Part shown: in pieces, positions 34,918-49,300 of the stretch | Position numbering within the stretch: position 1 is the first letter of the stretch | How the letters are laid out: every line of letters begins with the position of its first letter | NCBI GenBank assembly: GCA_005281725.1 | Contig: SSBO01000001.1 | Span: 6,060,399-6,124,398 of the forward strand | Length of the DNA stretch: 64,000 bases | Origin: Wuchereria bancrofti | Taxonomy: Eukaryota > Nematoda > Chromadorea > Rhabditida > Onchocercidae | Direction: 5' to 3' | The notes under the pieces: generated by a model | Told to the model about the DNA's origin: nothing | The model's database searches: none | What the model saw: only the letters and a program-made list of their open reading frames with translations | Program-made: the position numbers and the translations under genes

Positions 34918-37900
34918 TAATGAAATAAACTGCAATCTGTTACTGAAATAGTAAGAGAAGAGCAACTAGAGAATAAAAACAATTTTTGTAATACAGGTAT
35001 TTCTAGGTTTCTAGATGAATGTCTTTTGTAGGAATCGAAAATTTTTGTAGGAATTGGGTAAACTTTTATTTTTACTTCCAATTGGCTGCATTTGTGCTGG
35101 TATTCCAACACCATTCCATTTCATTGTTATTAGTTATCATAATTAACTTGAAATTTATTTTTGTTGCAACTGCAAACCTGAGGCAAATTTGATGTTTTAT
35201 AATGTAGTTTTTTTAGGCAAAATTTATGAGGAGGGATTTGGTTGAAATGAGTGAAAAATACCTCATCGAACAGTACGAGGAAGTATAATTATATATGCTG
35301 ATAGAGTTAAATTAAACTTGATATAATAAGGGAGTACCGTGTGCAGTTTGCGATCTCTCTTACATAGGACGACAGCGTCAACAAATTCTTGAAGAGTTTC
35401 ATATAGAAAAAAGCAATGCCGAAAATATGCAATTCTGAAATCGTGCAAAATTCATGACGCGGATTATAATGAAAGAAGAATGAAATATTGGATGACAAGA
35501 AAGGAATTTCAAAAGAGTAAGGAGGATGAAGACCTGTTTTAGCTTGAATCGGATAGATTAGTGAGGAAGTAGTCAATAAAACTGGCCGGCTTGTGAAAAA
35601 TGCTAAATTGAATTTTGTAGACGATGATGGAATGGCCATTGCAGTTCGAAATCAGCGCTGGTCATTCTACTCTGTACATGAGAAGAGCTAACGTCAATAA
35701 TGGTGACTGAATGAAAGGAAACTCACATACTCACATGTCACATGTCAACTCATTGTACACGGAGAAAAAGAAATCACTGTTACAGCGTGGCACATTGTTG
35801 GTTTTACTGCAATCCTCGTTTTTAGCATTTATTTATTAAAAAGCTTACGGATGAGAGAGAGCTCGTATAAGCGAGAATGGAACTAAACACAGTCATCCTT
35901 CTATTGAGCTCATTTGTCTGGTTCGTCTTTCATTTCGATACATATGCGATGATGATGATGAATAAGTAAAGTTTACTTTCAACTACGAATGCACTTCGAC
36001 TACAGTGAAATAAAGAAATGATTTGCAAAACAATTATTTCAGTTTTTTACTGACAACAAGATTTAATTCGTTAGGAAGGTTTCTCAACTGATTAATTATA
36101 TAGTTCAGTTTTTCAGTTCAGTTTTCACGAATGCCACTAATCACTGGCATTTTGATTATTGGTTGGTTGATTTGCCAAAATATTTATGCTTAATGTCTCT
36201 TGAGTCTCAGAGGGTTTGTGTGAAATGATGTCCAATATGTAACAATGTACTAGTAAACAGATAGTTTTTGCAATATGTAAATCATTCCTTTCTTTTTCCT
36301 TTCATTAATCGCGAATTATTGGATGGTCAGTGTTTTCGTTATTGGATAGATGCTTGTCTATATTTGATCACCCATTGATTTGTACTGAATATCTGAGTAG
36401 ATTTAACGGTCAGAAGTAAATGGTTTGAATATCTTTATATTTGAACAAGTCCTCCAGTTCCTTTGTGCAGCAACGATAAACAATAATAATGATAATAAGC
36501 TGTTTAGTGTAAAGCTCACGGCATTCATAAATACATAAGTAAATAAAATATTTCAAAAGCCAACATTGCCAGAGAGAATTATATTGCATCCTTCTTATTT
36601 GTGCTCCATTCAAATATTTTTTATAGAGATTAAATCAAATGATGCAGTTAAAAAGAGTTTATAAGTTAACCCTCGAAATTATGATCTAGAACGTTATTTT
36701 TACAAGTATTTTTTTCACAATTAATTAATTACAATCTTTATCAGAATGATATTACTGAAAAAACCATTATGTAAATTAACGATATAGATCTCATTTAATT
36801 TAATTTGTAAAGCGAAGAAGTCATTCAATTCTTTTCAAATTTAAAGCTGAATCACTTGAGTAGTAGGATGAATCTAGCACTGATAAAGTAATATTAATTT
36901 AATCCAGCAGATTTTAGGACTTGATGAAGTAAAAGTTGAATAACCTTGAATGTCGTTTTTACAACATCAACGACAACAGCAACGACTATTTATACAGATA
37001 ACCTTCACTTTGATTACTTAAGGAATGATAAACACGGCTGGTAATTTGAATTAAAAATGCTGGCTCGTTAGAAGTGGTGTGCAAAACGTCTCGAATTTTG
37101 AATTCTTTTGATCTTCTTTCTCGAGTACGATCAGGTGGGAAAAAATAGGGAACCTGAGAGAAATCAGCAGGAATTCTGGCTCATTTCTAAGAAACTTAAT
37201 TTTAGCTGTAGCTGATACGTAAGTGTGTTGATAAATTTCAGGAGTACAAATCAACAATGAACTTTAAAGAAATTGGGCAAGAGGTGGATAAAGCTAAATA
37301 AGAAATAGAAGCTTCAAGAAAATTTTTGAAAAATGATAATTCCTCGAAGAGTGTTCCTTTCCAATTTGCATTTTTATGTCCAAGCAAACGTTTTGTTGGA
37401 AATTCTTTTTGTCCAGCAAAGAGAAAGAAACAGAAAGCTTCAGTGACTTTTCCATAACAACATCTACACAAATGAGCAGTAGGATAGAAAGTGAAAAAAA
37501 GAAAGACCAGAATTAAGTACTAGTTCTACCGGAAAATGTCACTACAAAATATATAACTTTCTAAAGATTATACCTCATTATGTATTCCAGCTAACATAAA
37601 TAATAATTGGGAAATGAATTTTCAAAAAATTTATTTCTTGAATAACAATGGATGATTTATTGGTCAGTGAATTTCAAACGAATCACTGGGCTCATTGCTT
37701 TTTCTATCTCAAGTTCTAGAATGAAAATGTAAGTTTCAAAAGATAAATGGTAATGTGGTGAGATTTGACAAGAAAGAAACTTCATCGACGAGAGAATTAA
37801 ATAATTTCTCTTAATAAAAGTGAAAAATTCTCCACACCAGATTAGATTGAGCAGTGTAATTCAAATGGATATTGGGAGAACGATGAACTATTCGAAGGAG

Positions 37901-40716
37901 AAAATTCGAAATTTTTTTCAGACTTTGATTCTTGTCAAGATTTTTTGAAATTTCACTTAATTAAATTTTCTTTACAAATAAATGCACTGAACTGTTTTTA
38001 TCGAGGTTACCTGCTCTAAGAAATTTTCAGCAGCAAATTCTATTGCTTCTCATTTTTTTTCTTTTTGCTTAAAATATGATAATCAAAATCGAAAAATCAA
38101 AGATGCATCTGATTAGCAGCACCAGACAACACTAGCAGCAGAAATGATCAATACTACTCATAGTATATTGCACTTAATCATTGACATTGAGTTGGATCCG
38201 GTTTGATGAACTGAAGCGAGGAGAAATTATTTCATTGCTGAGTAAAACTGAAACTTAAAAAATTTAACAAAATGAGCAAAAAGTATGTTAATCATCCCGA
38301 AGAGTTATTATATTGTTTTAGTAATAACTAAATCTGTGTTACATTTAAAAATTTGTGAAATCTCGGAATGTTTGTAACAATGATAAGCATAAACAAAGGG
38401 AAGGAAATGATTGAAAAGACAAAAAATGAATTTATGATCGTTAAGCTTTCTTGAATAGATCTAATGGAATCAGTGAGATATTCAGGATCAGGAATTGATT
38501 CTGATCATTAATGTGGCTGAACTTTTTGATCAATTTGTACCTCTCTCAATATCACATTTGCACTGTTTTATCTGAAGTATACTGATAGTAACAATATTTG
38601 TAGTTTGAATAGTTTGAAACCACGGAATCTACAACACAGGAGTGAGTCATATCTTTTCGTTCACTTTTTTCCGTTTCTCGTTTCTAGAACCTATGCCTTC
38701 CAAATTAAAGGGAAGTAATTCTTCGAATGTTTTCACATCGTATCAGAATCGGAAAATGTGAGCTTCACCAGTCAGTTCTCTTTTTTGAGAGGCAATCAAT
38801 ATCATCGACTTGATGTATGTATATATATCCATCTACGCATTTATTTGCTACTTCTTTGATTTATCAGTTTGGAAAAAAGCGTTAAATGATAGAATGACAC
38901 AGAGATGTATATGTTATCCGTGCTGATGACTCATCGTCCAGGAATTTCAATTCAATCGAGTTTAAGAGCAACCATTAATTTTGCAAAAAACTAACTTTCA
39001 GCACGCAATAATGGCGTCAAATACTTTCTGTTTTTAGGGTCCTACCGCTTCCAAAATTATACCGCGGTATTGTCATGCATATTGAGGATTTTTCCTGAAT
39101 ACATAATGAGAGGAATATATTGTTGTGTGTGATGAACTTCATCTCATGAAAAATACTGAAGAAGATTGAAGTAAAGTAATTTTTAACGCCAATGCCCTAT
39201 TCATTCCGATAAACATGTACTAAATTAGTATTCAATTCGTATTTGAAATTGAAAAAATGTACACAAAAGAATTTTTGAGCATTATAACACGATGCTAATT
39301 TAACTCAAAAAAGTGCGTAGAAAGAAAATGATAAAAGAGAAAGTCAGAAAGATTAATTGTGTCCCCATGTCAACAACGAATGATATATGTGCATTTATAT
39401 AGCGTAGGTAAACAATCATTCCATTACAGCACAACCAAATTTTAATGTGTTGATTTCTGAACAAAAGTAAAAAAAATATTTTGTGGAAAAGAAAATTCCA
39501 CGACTAAGGCGTAGTGAAAGGAATTGGCGGTGATAAGAGGCATAAATTTTGTATTCTCAAAAACGTTTATATTAGCAAAACTAAGAGCGAAGATTGTTGC
39601 AATAATTTGATGCAAATTTCTGACATTTTTTTGTGAGACATTTTTTTTTTTGTAAATCTGAAACTTTAAAATTGATTGTGATAAATCTTTCTTAAAGATG
39701 CGCCACATTACTATGAGATATCGATGACCGAAAAAAAACTATTACTCAATCTGCGCTCACTTCTAATTGCTTCTCTCGAACTTAAACTATTAATAATGTT
39801 TAGTACAGAATTATTTAAAAACTTCTATAAACCAGCAGACAAATAAATTTTTTTTTGTTGTTGTTGAAATGATTATTGTTGACAACTGATTCGATAAATT
39901 AATACAAATGGTCAATGATCAGAACATTTATAATTATAGAGAAATGTAACATTTTTTATAGCAAATTATCATTGTGGATAGAGAATGATAAATTGAGACA
40001 CAAGTAAATCTCAGTACTGAGACATAAATCTCAGTACTTCAGAATCTTAATTCAATTGTTAACCAAGGAGTGCTTCTACCCCTTACATGAAGTTTCAGAT
40101 GATCTTGAAACATAACTTATACTTCGGATCCAGAACTTCTTGCATTCTTTTTTCCTGAATTTTATCATATATACTTAAATCTAATTGAACAGTAACGGAG
40201 TCGCCCAAAATCTTCATTCTGTCATATTATGTAGAAAAACTATATGAGTGATTTTTTTTATTCAATATGGTGAAAATTTAAAAAAAGGACAGTTGCAACT
40301 ATAATTTCAATTGTGAAATATTCTCCAAATGGAATCCCATAATATTTAATTTCAGGAAGTGGAAAAAATTTTTAAGATAAAAAAGTGTCAAAAATTTCCT
40401 TCTTCAATCATTTTTCCATCCCAGGAAAATATGAAGATGGGTTATCGGAATTATGAAAGCAGTCACTTTTATTTCAGATTATAGGTAAGTTTAGCTTGAA
40501 GAAAAAATTAGGCTTGAATATGTTTGCTTGTCTCTTTCCTTTTTTTGCAGTAAGTGGCATTTTTTTCAATCATTTCTCTTTCACGAAGTGTGCTTCTTCC
40601 TCTCATAACTATGTCTTTATTATTGTTGGCCATCGCATCATTTCTCACCCTTACAAACCTTATGGCCAAGCCCTATAGATTTCCAGCTTGTCTAAGCAAC
40701 TTGTCTGCTTAGCTCA

Positions 40717-40735
40717 AACACACACACATCATGTA

Positions 40736-40767
<32 letters not shown>
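40717..40767 (+). repeat. CA / TG / TA microsatellite with hairpin potential
   Basis: A CA run is followed by atcatgtatg, a TG run, then about 12 TA units. The CA and TG runs can pair with each other around the short centre. Confidence 0.9.
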
Positions 40768-40769
<2 letters not shown>

Positions 40770-43375
40770 GCTCTATCGATGCTTGATATTTCTTTGTTTG
40801 TTATCTAAATTACCCTTAGCCAAATGAATGTGTTTAGAGATTGAAAGTGTGGTCCATATTTTCGGTCCTTTTTAATTGCAGCTTTAGTCGATAGGCCTAC
40901 AAGTTGGCTTTTCCTTACATGTTTATAACAATATTTAAATTGTTTTGCGTACTCAAACCAACTTGCTGATTCCATTGGCCTTTTTTATTGCTTTCTCTCC
41001 AAATAGCTTCACATCTTGGCCTTTGTAGTACTTTTTCATTTACTCCACGCAGTTCTATATTTCTCACGATTGATTTCATGCGGTTAACTTCTTCCTTATC
41101 AACGTTTATTACTGTAATCAGTTTTTAGCAGAAATAACAAATAAGTCAGTACTGGACTAACCGGTTATATTTCTCGGTGATTATTACGGAAAAACTTATA
41201 GCATTCCGAAATTGCGACTAGGTCACGTGTTGATAAATTGACGGATAAAGAGATAGACTTGTTCATCTCCAGATATTTACTTGGTCCTAGTAGTAACAAA
41301 ACGATTAAAGGGAGAACGTTCTAAATCGATTATTTATTATTAATTCTAGACCATTAAAGTGATGCCTACTTTTCTGTCTATTACGTGCCGTTAAATATCA
41401 CAGAATACTCTTTTATAACTTTGAGTGAAGGCAAAAACTTTCGCAAGTCTACTGCAATCGATTATCCTACTTTTTTGCTTCAAATGTTAACATCGATAAT
41501 TAGTCTAAAGATGTATTTGATTATTTGTTGCATGGGAAAAATTGCTGTATAGAAAAAAACTATCAGTGAAAATATATTCTTGAAGGCTGAAATTTATTTT
41601 GGAGATGCATGAAACAATTTTTTTAGTTTTTGCATTTTCGAAGGTTTTCCTCAGCTTAATTTCTAAATTTGGGAATGCTGTATGAGGTTTAGGTAAGAAG
41701 CATATTTGCTTACTTCTTGCAATTTGTTAATATTGTTACCGTTCGAAGGATAACGTAAGAATAGTAATTTTGTCATTCTTATCATGCTTATTTATCTGAT
41801 AATTTGAAATATTTTTTAAGCCTCTATAAACACTTTCAATATGTCATAGATGTTTGATTTTTTTTGGAATTTCCATCAGTTAATGCTACTATAACTTGCA
41901 AATATTTAATGTATTTTCGATCTTTGTATAATAAATTTCTAACAAAAAGACTAGAATCATACGCTTATCAAGAAGAATTGTCATTAAAATGTTTGAAACA
42001 ATTGTCGTTTATAATTATTTGCTTCGCAAAAAAGGGAAAAACTGATTCGCTAGGCAAATTTCGCCTCAGATTTCTCCCATTTCTTCTACAATAACTGAAC
42101 TGACGTTCAAAAGTGTGTAGCTTTACTTTCCATAATTTTTTACATCCGAAAAAGATAATCGTTATTTTGATGGATTTTCTTTATCATCTCCTTATTATGA
42201 TAAATCGATCAAATCCTGGATATTAAATATAACATCAAGATGACATTTTAAGTTAGAATCAAAATAGGCAGGTGAACAGCAGAAGTACTCTGAAGAGTAA
42301 GGTCGGACATTTCAACCAAACTGAGGCCAATTGATTTTAGAGAGTAGTGGTGCCTTCGTTGTAACAGATATACTTTCTTTCCCAGACATACTTAGTCATC
42401 CCTTCCATTAAAGTATCTATCAATTAGTTTCTTTCCTTCTTTCAATCATTCCAAGAAAAAACATTACATAATACATTTCTCGTGCTTCGTTCGCATCTAT
42501 TAATACAATTTTTTTAAAGGAATGATTTTCAATTTAGATAAAATGAGGAAAGCAATGAAATAAATTCATTCCGTGCTATTGCACATATCAGTCATCGATT
42601 TTACGTTTTCCCATTTCGTTTGTTCGCATCAACGCAAGAAAGGTAACAATCAGATGATCGAAGTTGTATACATCATATAGCAGGTTTCCAAAAAAGAGTC
42701 TGCGGCAAGGTTATTTTTTGGGAAAAGTTGCACCAAGGGAAAAAGCATCGCGAAATTTCTTGCATTATTTATGATGATATGTTATCCATCCATGGAATCA
42801 CCGATTGATTTTTAAGTTTCTCAACTACTTTTCAATGTCCCATTAAAAGCTTAAAGTATTCAAAAAGAAAATTTATTGATTAAAATTTCAGATTTTGGAA
42901 GGAACAAATTACATCTGTAGGCTTGAAAACGGTCGTTTCGAATACATTCTTATTATTAGCGATTTCTGGAAATTTTAAAATTATACCACTAATGAAAGAG
43001 TTACAAGAACAAGAATAACGAAGATTTGCTACCTCTAAAAATCATTTTTGAATTTCAAACCTTAATATTTATTTGTCTGAATATATAAGTTATCACAGTG
43101 TACGAGAATTCAGGAAAGATTTAAAAACAAAATAGTGAAATAGAAAATAACAATCAAATTAAAGTGGGATCAGGGATCTGGTCGGTAAGTTCTGAAAAGG
43201 AAACAGACCTTAGGTTTATTCCATAAATCTTGTTATGAAGTTTAATTTAACAGTAAGCAAAAACAGAAAAGGGAAAACTAAATTCAGCATTAATATCTTT
43301 TGTCTTATATTTAAAATTTTATGAATTTTCCAGTTCTTAGAAAATTTGAAGTCGATTAATGAATTCAACTTTAGC

Positions 43376-46300
43376 ATGGATCGTCTCGTTGCTCGTATCC
43401 AGCGACAAAGCCGTTCAAAACAGTTTCCTAATGCATTACTTTTCACCATACTTGGCAACAGCGATTGTAAACCAAAGCAAATTGCTAACGGAGTCTTACG
43501 TAATAATTTCTATTACTATTTTTTTCGATTTAATTCTAATAATTTTGAAATCAGGAAATTATTTACCTTACTTGATATTTCTACTCAGCTTTTCTCTTTT
43601 TCTGAGTACAACCACTTTATGGCATCTTTAATGTAAATATAATGTTGTTACTAAAGATTACTATTATTACTTCTAATAGTTTCATAGCAGAATTTTTAAT
43701 CACTATTCAAAAGCATGAGATCATCAAATATTGAGGAGGTTTTGAGATAAGTAAATATCAATAAATGATGCGTAAGTTTGGAGGGACAAAAATGAACTGC
43801 TAGTATTATTAAATGTTAATAAATTTCGTGAATTCTACCATTATGCATCATTAAAAATCAGTCATCAATAGATACACAAGGGAGTTGTGTTAGAATTTTT
43901 TGAGTGAAATCTTTTTTAATCTCTACAGAGAGCCTTTAACATTGCTACTTCCATTTATTTATGGTCTCATCAATTTATTTGGCATCATTTATTCATTTCT
44001 AAAGCAAAGTTGAAAGCTTATGCGAGAAATTTTCCTCTTTCAAGGGAGAAGTTTCTCAGCTCTTTTACATATCCTGATAGCATCATTTTAGATAGTACTA
44101 TAGAAAAATTGTCAAATTCACACAGTTTTTCAAAAAACCAAATTATTTAGCAAAAGAATAAAATCCTGTCTTGATAAATCATTTAGCGTTCATTGCAAAT
44201 TAGGCATAACTGAAGTGTTCATCTCGTGGTATTGAAGCTTCTCTTCTCACTGATACTTTTTTATTAAGAAAATAAACGGAGAAAATTTTCAATTCGAAAA
44301 TTGGCAACTTTCATCAAAGAAATATATATTTCGAAAATTAAGAGCGAAAAATTAAAAAAAATCTTTTTTTTAGAAAGTTAGAAATTAAAAAATTTTTTTC
44401 GGCAATGTAAAATGATGCGTCAAATAAATGATTCAACCTATATGAGCACTTTTTTTCACTTTCAGGTTTATTATTCAAAAAAGAAAAACTTGAATATGTT
44501 TACCGAGGATGCGATACTTTATGTTTAATTTTGAACTTTTCATGTTTTTTCGCAATATATTGCAGCTTATCGAGCAAAAACTTCGTTCTGAATTTGTATA
44601 AGAAAATTATTTATTTTAATCATCAAATTTTATAAAATTATGTTGTCAGAGTAGTACAATATTGTCTGATGAAAAGAAAAAGTAATTTATTGTAGTTAGA
44701 AAAGTTGAAATTATTGGAATAAAATGAAATGAAGTCTATAGCGATGATAATACGATGGAAATAGTACAAACTGAGTTTAGCTCAATCTAATTTTGTTGAA
44801 TCGTAAGAAATGCAACATTACTTGTAATAAAACAACTTACTGAATAAGTTAAGATTAAGGCCCAGCAAAGAAGTCCACTCTTATTAAAGAAGCATTAACC
44901 CTTTTTTTGAATATTTCTCTTTTCCTCACTTTGAGAAATCAATGAAACTTTCACTAAACGATTAATTAATTAAGAGCGAAAGGATCAGCTATGATCCTTT
45001 TGTTCAAAACGCTTCTCTTCCATTTTGCAGTATTCCAAAGTGGCGATCAAATTTTTTACTGGTATTTATTACTATCCGGTGAAGTTCAGCTTTTCCTCTC
45101 TACGGCCGAAGTTAGTTTTCTTCCTTCTCGCTCTCTTTTTTAAGAAAAAAAAATTTTTTGAAAAGAAAATTTTTTACAAGTGCTTGCGTGTGATGCATTT
45201 ATTCATTATTGTACTTGCATGACATTATTGATTGATAATCAACAATCAAAGGAAATGTTTGTCACCTAAATTGCTGTTGTGCCAACAAATTGAAGTGAAA
45301 GGTTTGAGAAACTTATGTTTCTTACCGCCTAGATTAAATATAATAAAACTTAGCCTAAAATATTCATAAATTATAAGGTATTACATTGCCAAATGTGAAT
45401 CTATCTCTCATTCATATCTGGAAAGATTTTTTCAACTTCCTCAAATTTTTTTTTGTAAACAATTGCGAATAACAAAGAAAAGGAAGAAATCACATCAGAG
45501 GTTGCCAGACAGAAATAATAAACGCTTTATCTTACTTGAATGAAGCAGTTCTTGAATAAACATCATTTAGATGTGCTGTGAAATAACTTGAATGAGGCTG
45601 GAAAATGAAATGATTTCAGATCATTGTCTCATTTTTCTTTTGTGTATATGATTTAAGTAATTATAAATATTATCGCTTTGAGGTTTGGAATTTTTTCTGA
45701 ATACTTCAAGGTAAGCTGTAGGTATACCATGTGAGACTATTTCTAGTAACATTGAATTTTGAACTTCTCTGCCTAACTTGTGCATTGCATAAAAGTGAAT
45801 CAAAAATCAAGTTAGCAAATTAGGGGTGGGTGCTTGATTTTGATGGTTACTGTAACACACTAGACATGATCCACTGTCAATTGCTGAAAGAGGGTCATCA
45901 CTCATTTTAAGTAGCAATTAGATTTTATGCATCCATCTCGTCTTGTATTCGCTTCCATATTTGGTATTAATAGTCGGTTTTCTTGTTTCATTTACTTAAG
46001 AAATTTTATAACTCCAACTTGAGCATGGAAAGTACGTTTTTTTTTTTCACGTTTCTTACTCCCTTCCATTCAGCACTACACGTGGGCATGGATGATTATT
46101 GACAACAAATGATTGCTTACAGCTCAGATTTTGATTTCAAATCGGATTTTATTCCTCATTAAGACAATAGCAGTAAACAGTGAAGACTTATGGTTAATTT
46201 CAGTTTCAGGTTTCCCTCTCTTTCTGTCTTTCTTTCTCTCTCAGTCACTTCGTCCTGAAGCTTATATTATCAGATTGGTATTGCCTTACATGCTTTTTTT

Positions 46301-49300
46301 TGAAATATGCACTAACAGGAATCATTTGTGTTTCACGAAACTTATTTAAGATAAAATGTGCGAAAGAAATAAAAGACAGAGATGCAGAAAGAAGCCGTCA
46401 TGATGCTGTCAGCTTTCAGAATGAGTGTATAATCGAAACGTTACAACCAATTGCGCTTTTTGGTGAACTATCAATTTCACGGCACTCCTGCTCAGCACGT
46501 GTTATTCGTCCAGCTGAAATTGTCACCATCAATCAAAGTCATTTTGTCGCCGTTTATAATGTTTGTGTCATTTACTTCGTCATTAATTTCAATAATAATT
46601 AGTTAGGGAAATAAAAGCAGCAAGCAATTATGTCGAGTTTCTTTTCTGTGCTCAGCCTCTAATTGCTCCCACTGAAGTTGCTTCCTATCAGTGATTGCAA
46701 AAATACGCTGTAACGGGGGTTTGATCTTGTTAGCTTATTTCCGCTTTCACAAGGAATTGTCATTTCCATTGGTCATTTCCAGTCTCACAAAGAATAGAAA
46801 ATAAAGTTGCAAGGAAAAAAAAATTTAAATTAGTATTTTTGCTTCTTTGTATAATTCTGCTCGGATAACCTTCTAGTTTGTGTTACACCATTTCACTTTT
46901 CTTGCTTCTTCAGCATATTTTAATGTATTTCGGAAAATAGGCTTTCTTATCATAAGTTTTAAGATATAAACTGCTGATGGTAAAAGCAAAGGTTACAAGA
47001 AGATTGTATAAATTTTAGAACCTTTATTTTGAAATATAACACTGCTTCCATCATTTCGACTTCTGATACGTTGTGGGAAATTTTTGAAAATGTGACATGT
47101 ATGATGGAGTTATATGGTGCAATTTGCATAATTTATTGGAATCTCTCTGAAATGCATGGTTAATATCAAGTATATTACTACTTTGCTCTATTTATGATGT
47201 ACATTTTGGAATGACACATTTTTGTTTCCTGACTATTTCCATCTAGATTAAATCAATCAGTTAAGGGGTGCTGATATCTACTTATAAAATTTATGGGAAT
47301 CTTTTTACACAGAGTGAGTACGATGAGATTGATAATAATTAATTAAGCTTCTGTATAATGAACAGCAATGGTAAAATGATTGATGTTTACCTGATATATA
47401 ATAGTTTATGACTCATTAGCTAGCCTTATATTTTTATCTTATAAATGTTTTATTTTGAACTGAATTGGCTGTTTTATTTGATGTGAGATGTCGGGTAATT
47501 ATTATTCTTTTGAATAAACAAATTCACCAAAATGTGAGATGAAGATTTTAGAATGCTCTCATCGATGGCACTAACTCTATTTTTGGCAGATAACAGATTT
47601 ATGTTTAACTTGGCTTCATTGCTAAAGTCTTTTCTTTGAGCCAGAACTAATTAAAATTATTCTTTTCTCTTTTCACTGCTCCTTTTTTTGCTTCTCTATC
47701 GTTTCATGTCGATTCCTTTTTTCAAATCATTAATGTCTTTGCAGTGAATTCACATACTACTTTTTCCCCTAAGGTTTTTGTTCGGAAGCAGTTTATAAAC
47801 GCTTTCTCTTGTCATTGAGACTATCCTGAATTAAATTCAGCAATTTTTGACATGTTTAGAACGGAAAAATTGCTCTATCCATCAAATGATAAAATATTTT
47901 GCATTGATTTTCTTTGGACTCATTTGTAATGAATGTTCGTTTGTACGAAAATTGCTTTCAGTCCGGAAATTTCAAACTTCACGGGCTACCTCCATTTCTA
48001 ATCACAGGACAACATGCATATAAACACCTGCCAGAATTATTCTGTCTCATTTATTTGTTTAGCTCTCTCTCTCCCTCTCTCTCTTTACCACAGATAAATA
48101 ATAAGCAGATAGTGAAGTATTTTTCCATACTATTAAACTTCTGGCCAATAGTTTAGCATACTTATACCCTAATGAAATAGTTTGAATAAAGCTTTTGTGA
48201 TATTAGCGAAGAGTTGAGTAAACTACTCTGATTTTCATTCTTCCATTATTCCTCTCATTCAACTGCAGCTGCTATCGGTGCCGCTTCACTTTGATTGTGT
48301 AATTAGCAGTGCAGCTGCTTTAAAAGTAACTGTTTTAGCAAATTGTGCTTACGGTTGTAATCATGTCATATCTTTTTCTAATTTTATTCATAACAAACTA
48401 ATCTTATTGCAGAAACACGCGGATAGTCTGCAACCACATATTGTCGTCATGCAAGATCTCATCTCCGATGACCTCGGTTCGTCCACTTCATTACAATTTA
48501 TTTTCAACTTGCTCTTTATCATCCAAAGTCCTTTTTTCTGTTTTTAGTAATAATTTACACCAAACTTATATTATATCATAGCATTTGTTATATTCTACCA
48601 AATAGCTGCATTTAAAAGACTTTAACACCGAAATACTTTTAAAGAGCCAAAAGAGATAGCGCGTTGCAATTAAAATGTAATTGTTTTTAACAACTTAATA
48701 GCCCGAAATATCAAGTTTATCGATCTCAATATTACTACTTCATACAGCACTCTTTGCCGACTTCAACAGTTAAAAATGAAATATGACAAATCGTTAAAGT
48801 AGTCCTCTTTTTAAGTAAGCCATTTAATAAAGTCAAAAGTGTAATTGTTTTTGGACAGCCAATGCTTTCTGACAAGAAATAACGGAAAAGATAATTCGGA
48901 AAAAAGTCATTTGAATAGCATAATTATTTTGTCGATAGTTAGGATATCAGAAAAATAAAATAATAGAAAAAACGATCTTTTTGAATACGCGAAGCAATAC
49001 TTCCTTTTTTCAAAAAAAGTGTTAATCAATTTTCAGACTTCTTTTTTCTAGTCGGTGTGCTGAAAAATTATTAGTATTTTATTATTTGAACCATTAAGAT
49101 TATTTGATTATTTAATTGTGGATCTCTTATTTGACGGTTAAACTTATTTAACACTGTCAAACGATATTTATGGATTAATAAGCTCGAGATTCTACTAGCT
49201 TTGCTATACAATGTATGAATAATTGGTATGTTCGGGAAGAGGAAACATTTAAAGAGTTGCAGATGCTGAAAATTCTGTAGTAATCAGTGATTAAGATAAA

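Larger units (their letters stand above)
34697..43333. other. Gene-poor AT-rich region between Shroom and EPAC
   Basis: About 8.6 kb with no exon I can support on either strand. It contains simple repeats (listed separately) and only short open frames rich in Phe, Leu, Ile and Lys, typical of chance frames in AT-rich DNA. As the two flanking genes are transcribed away from each other, it should hold both promoters and possibly 5' exons of EPAC. Confidence 0.5.

Noticed and set aside
35263..42094. Many 60-110 codon frames between Shroom and EPAC
   Set aside because: Low-complexity Phe/Leu/Ile/Lys-rich translations, no domains, no phase-matched partner exons.
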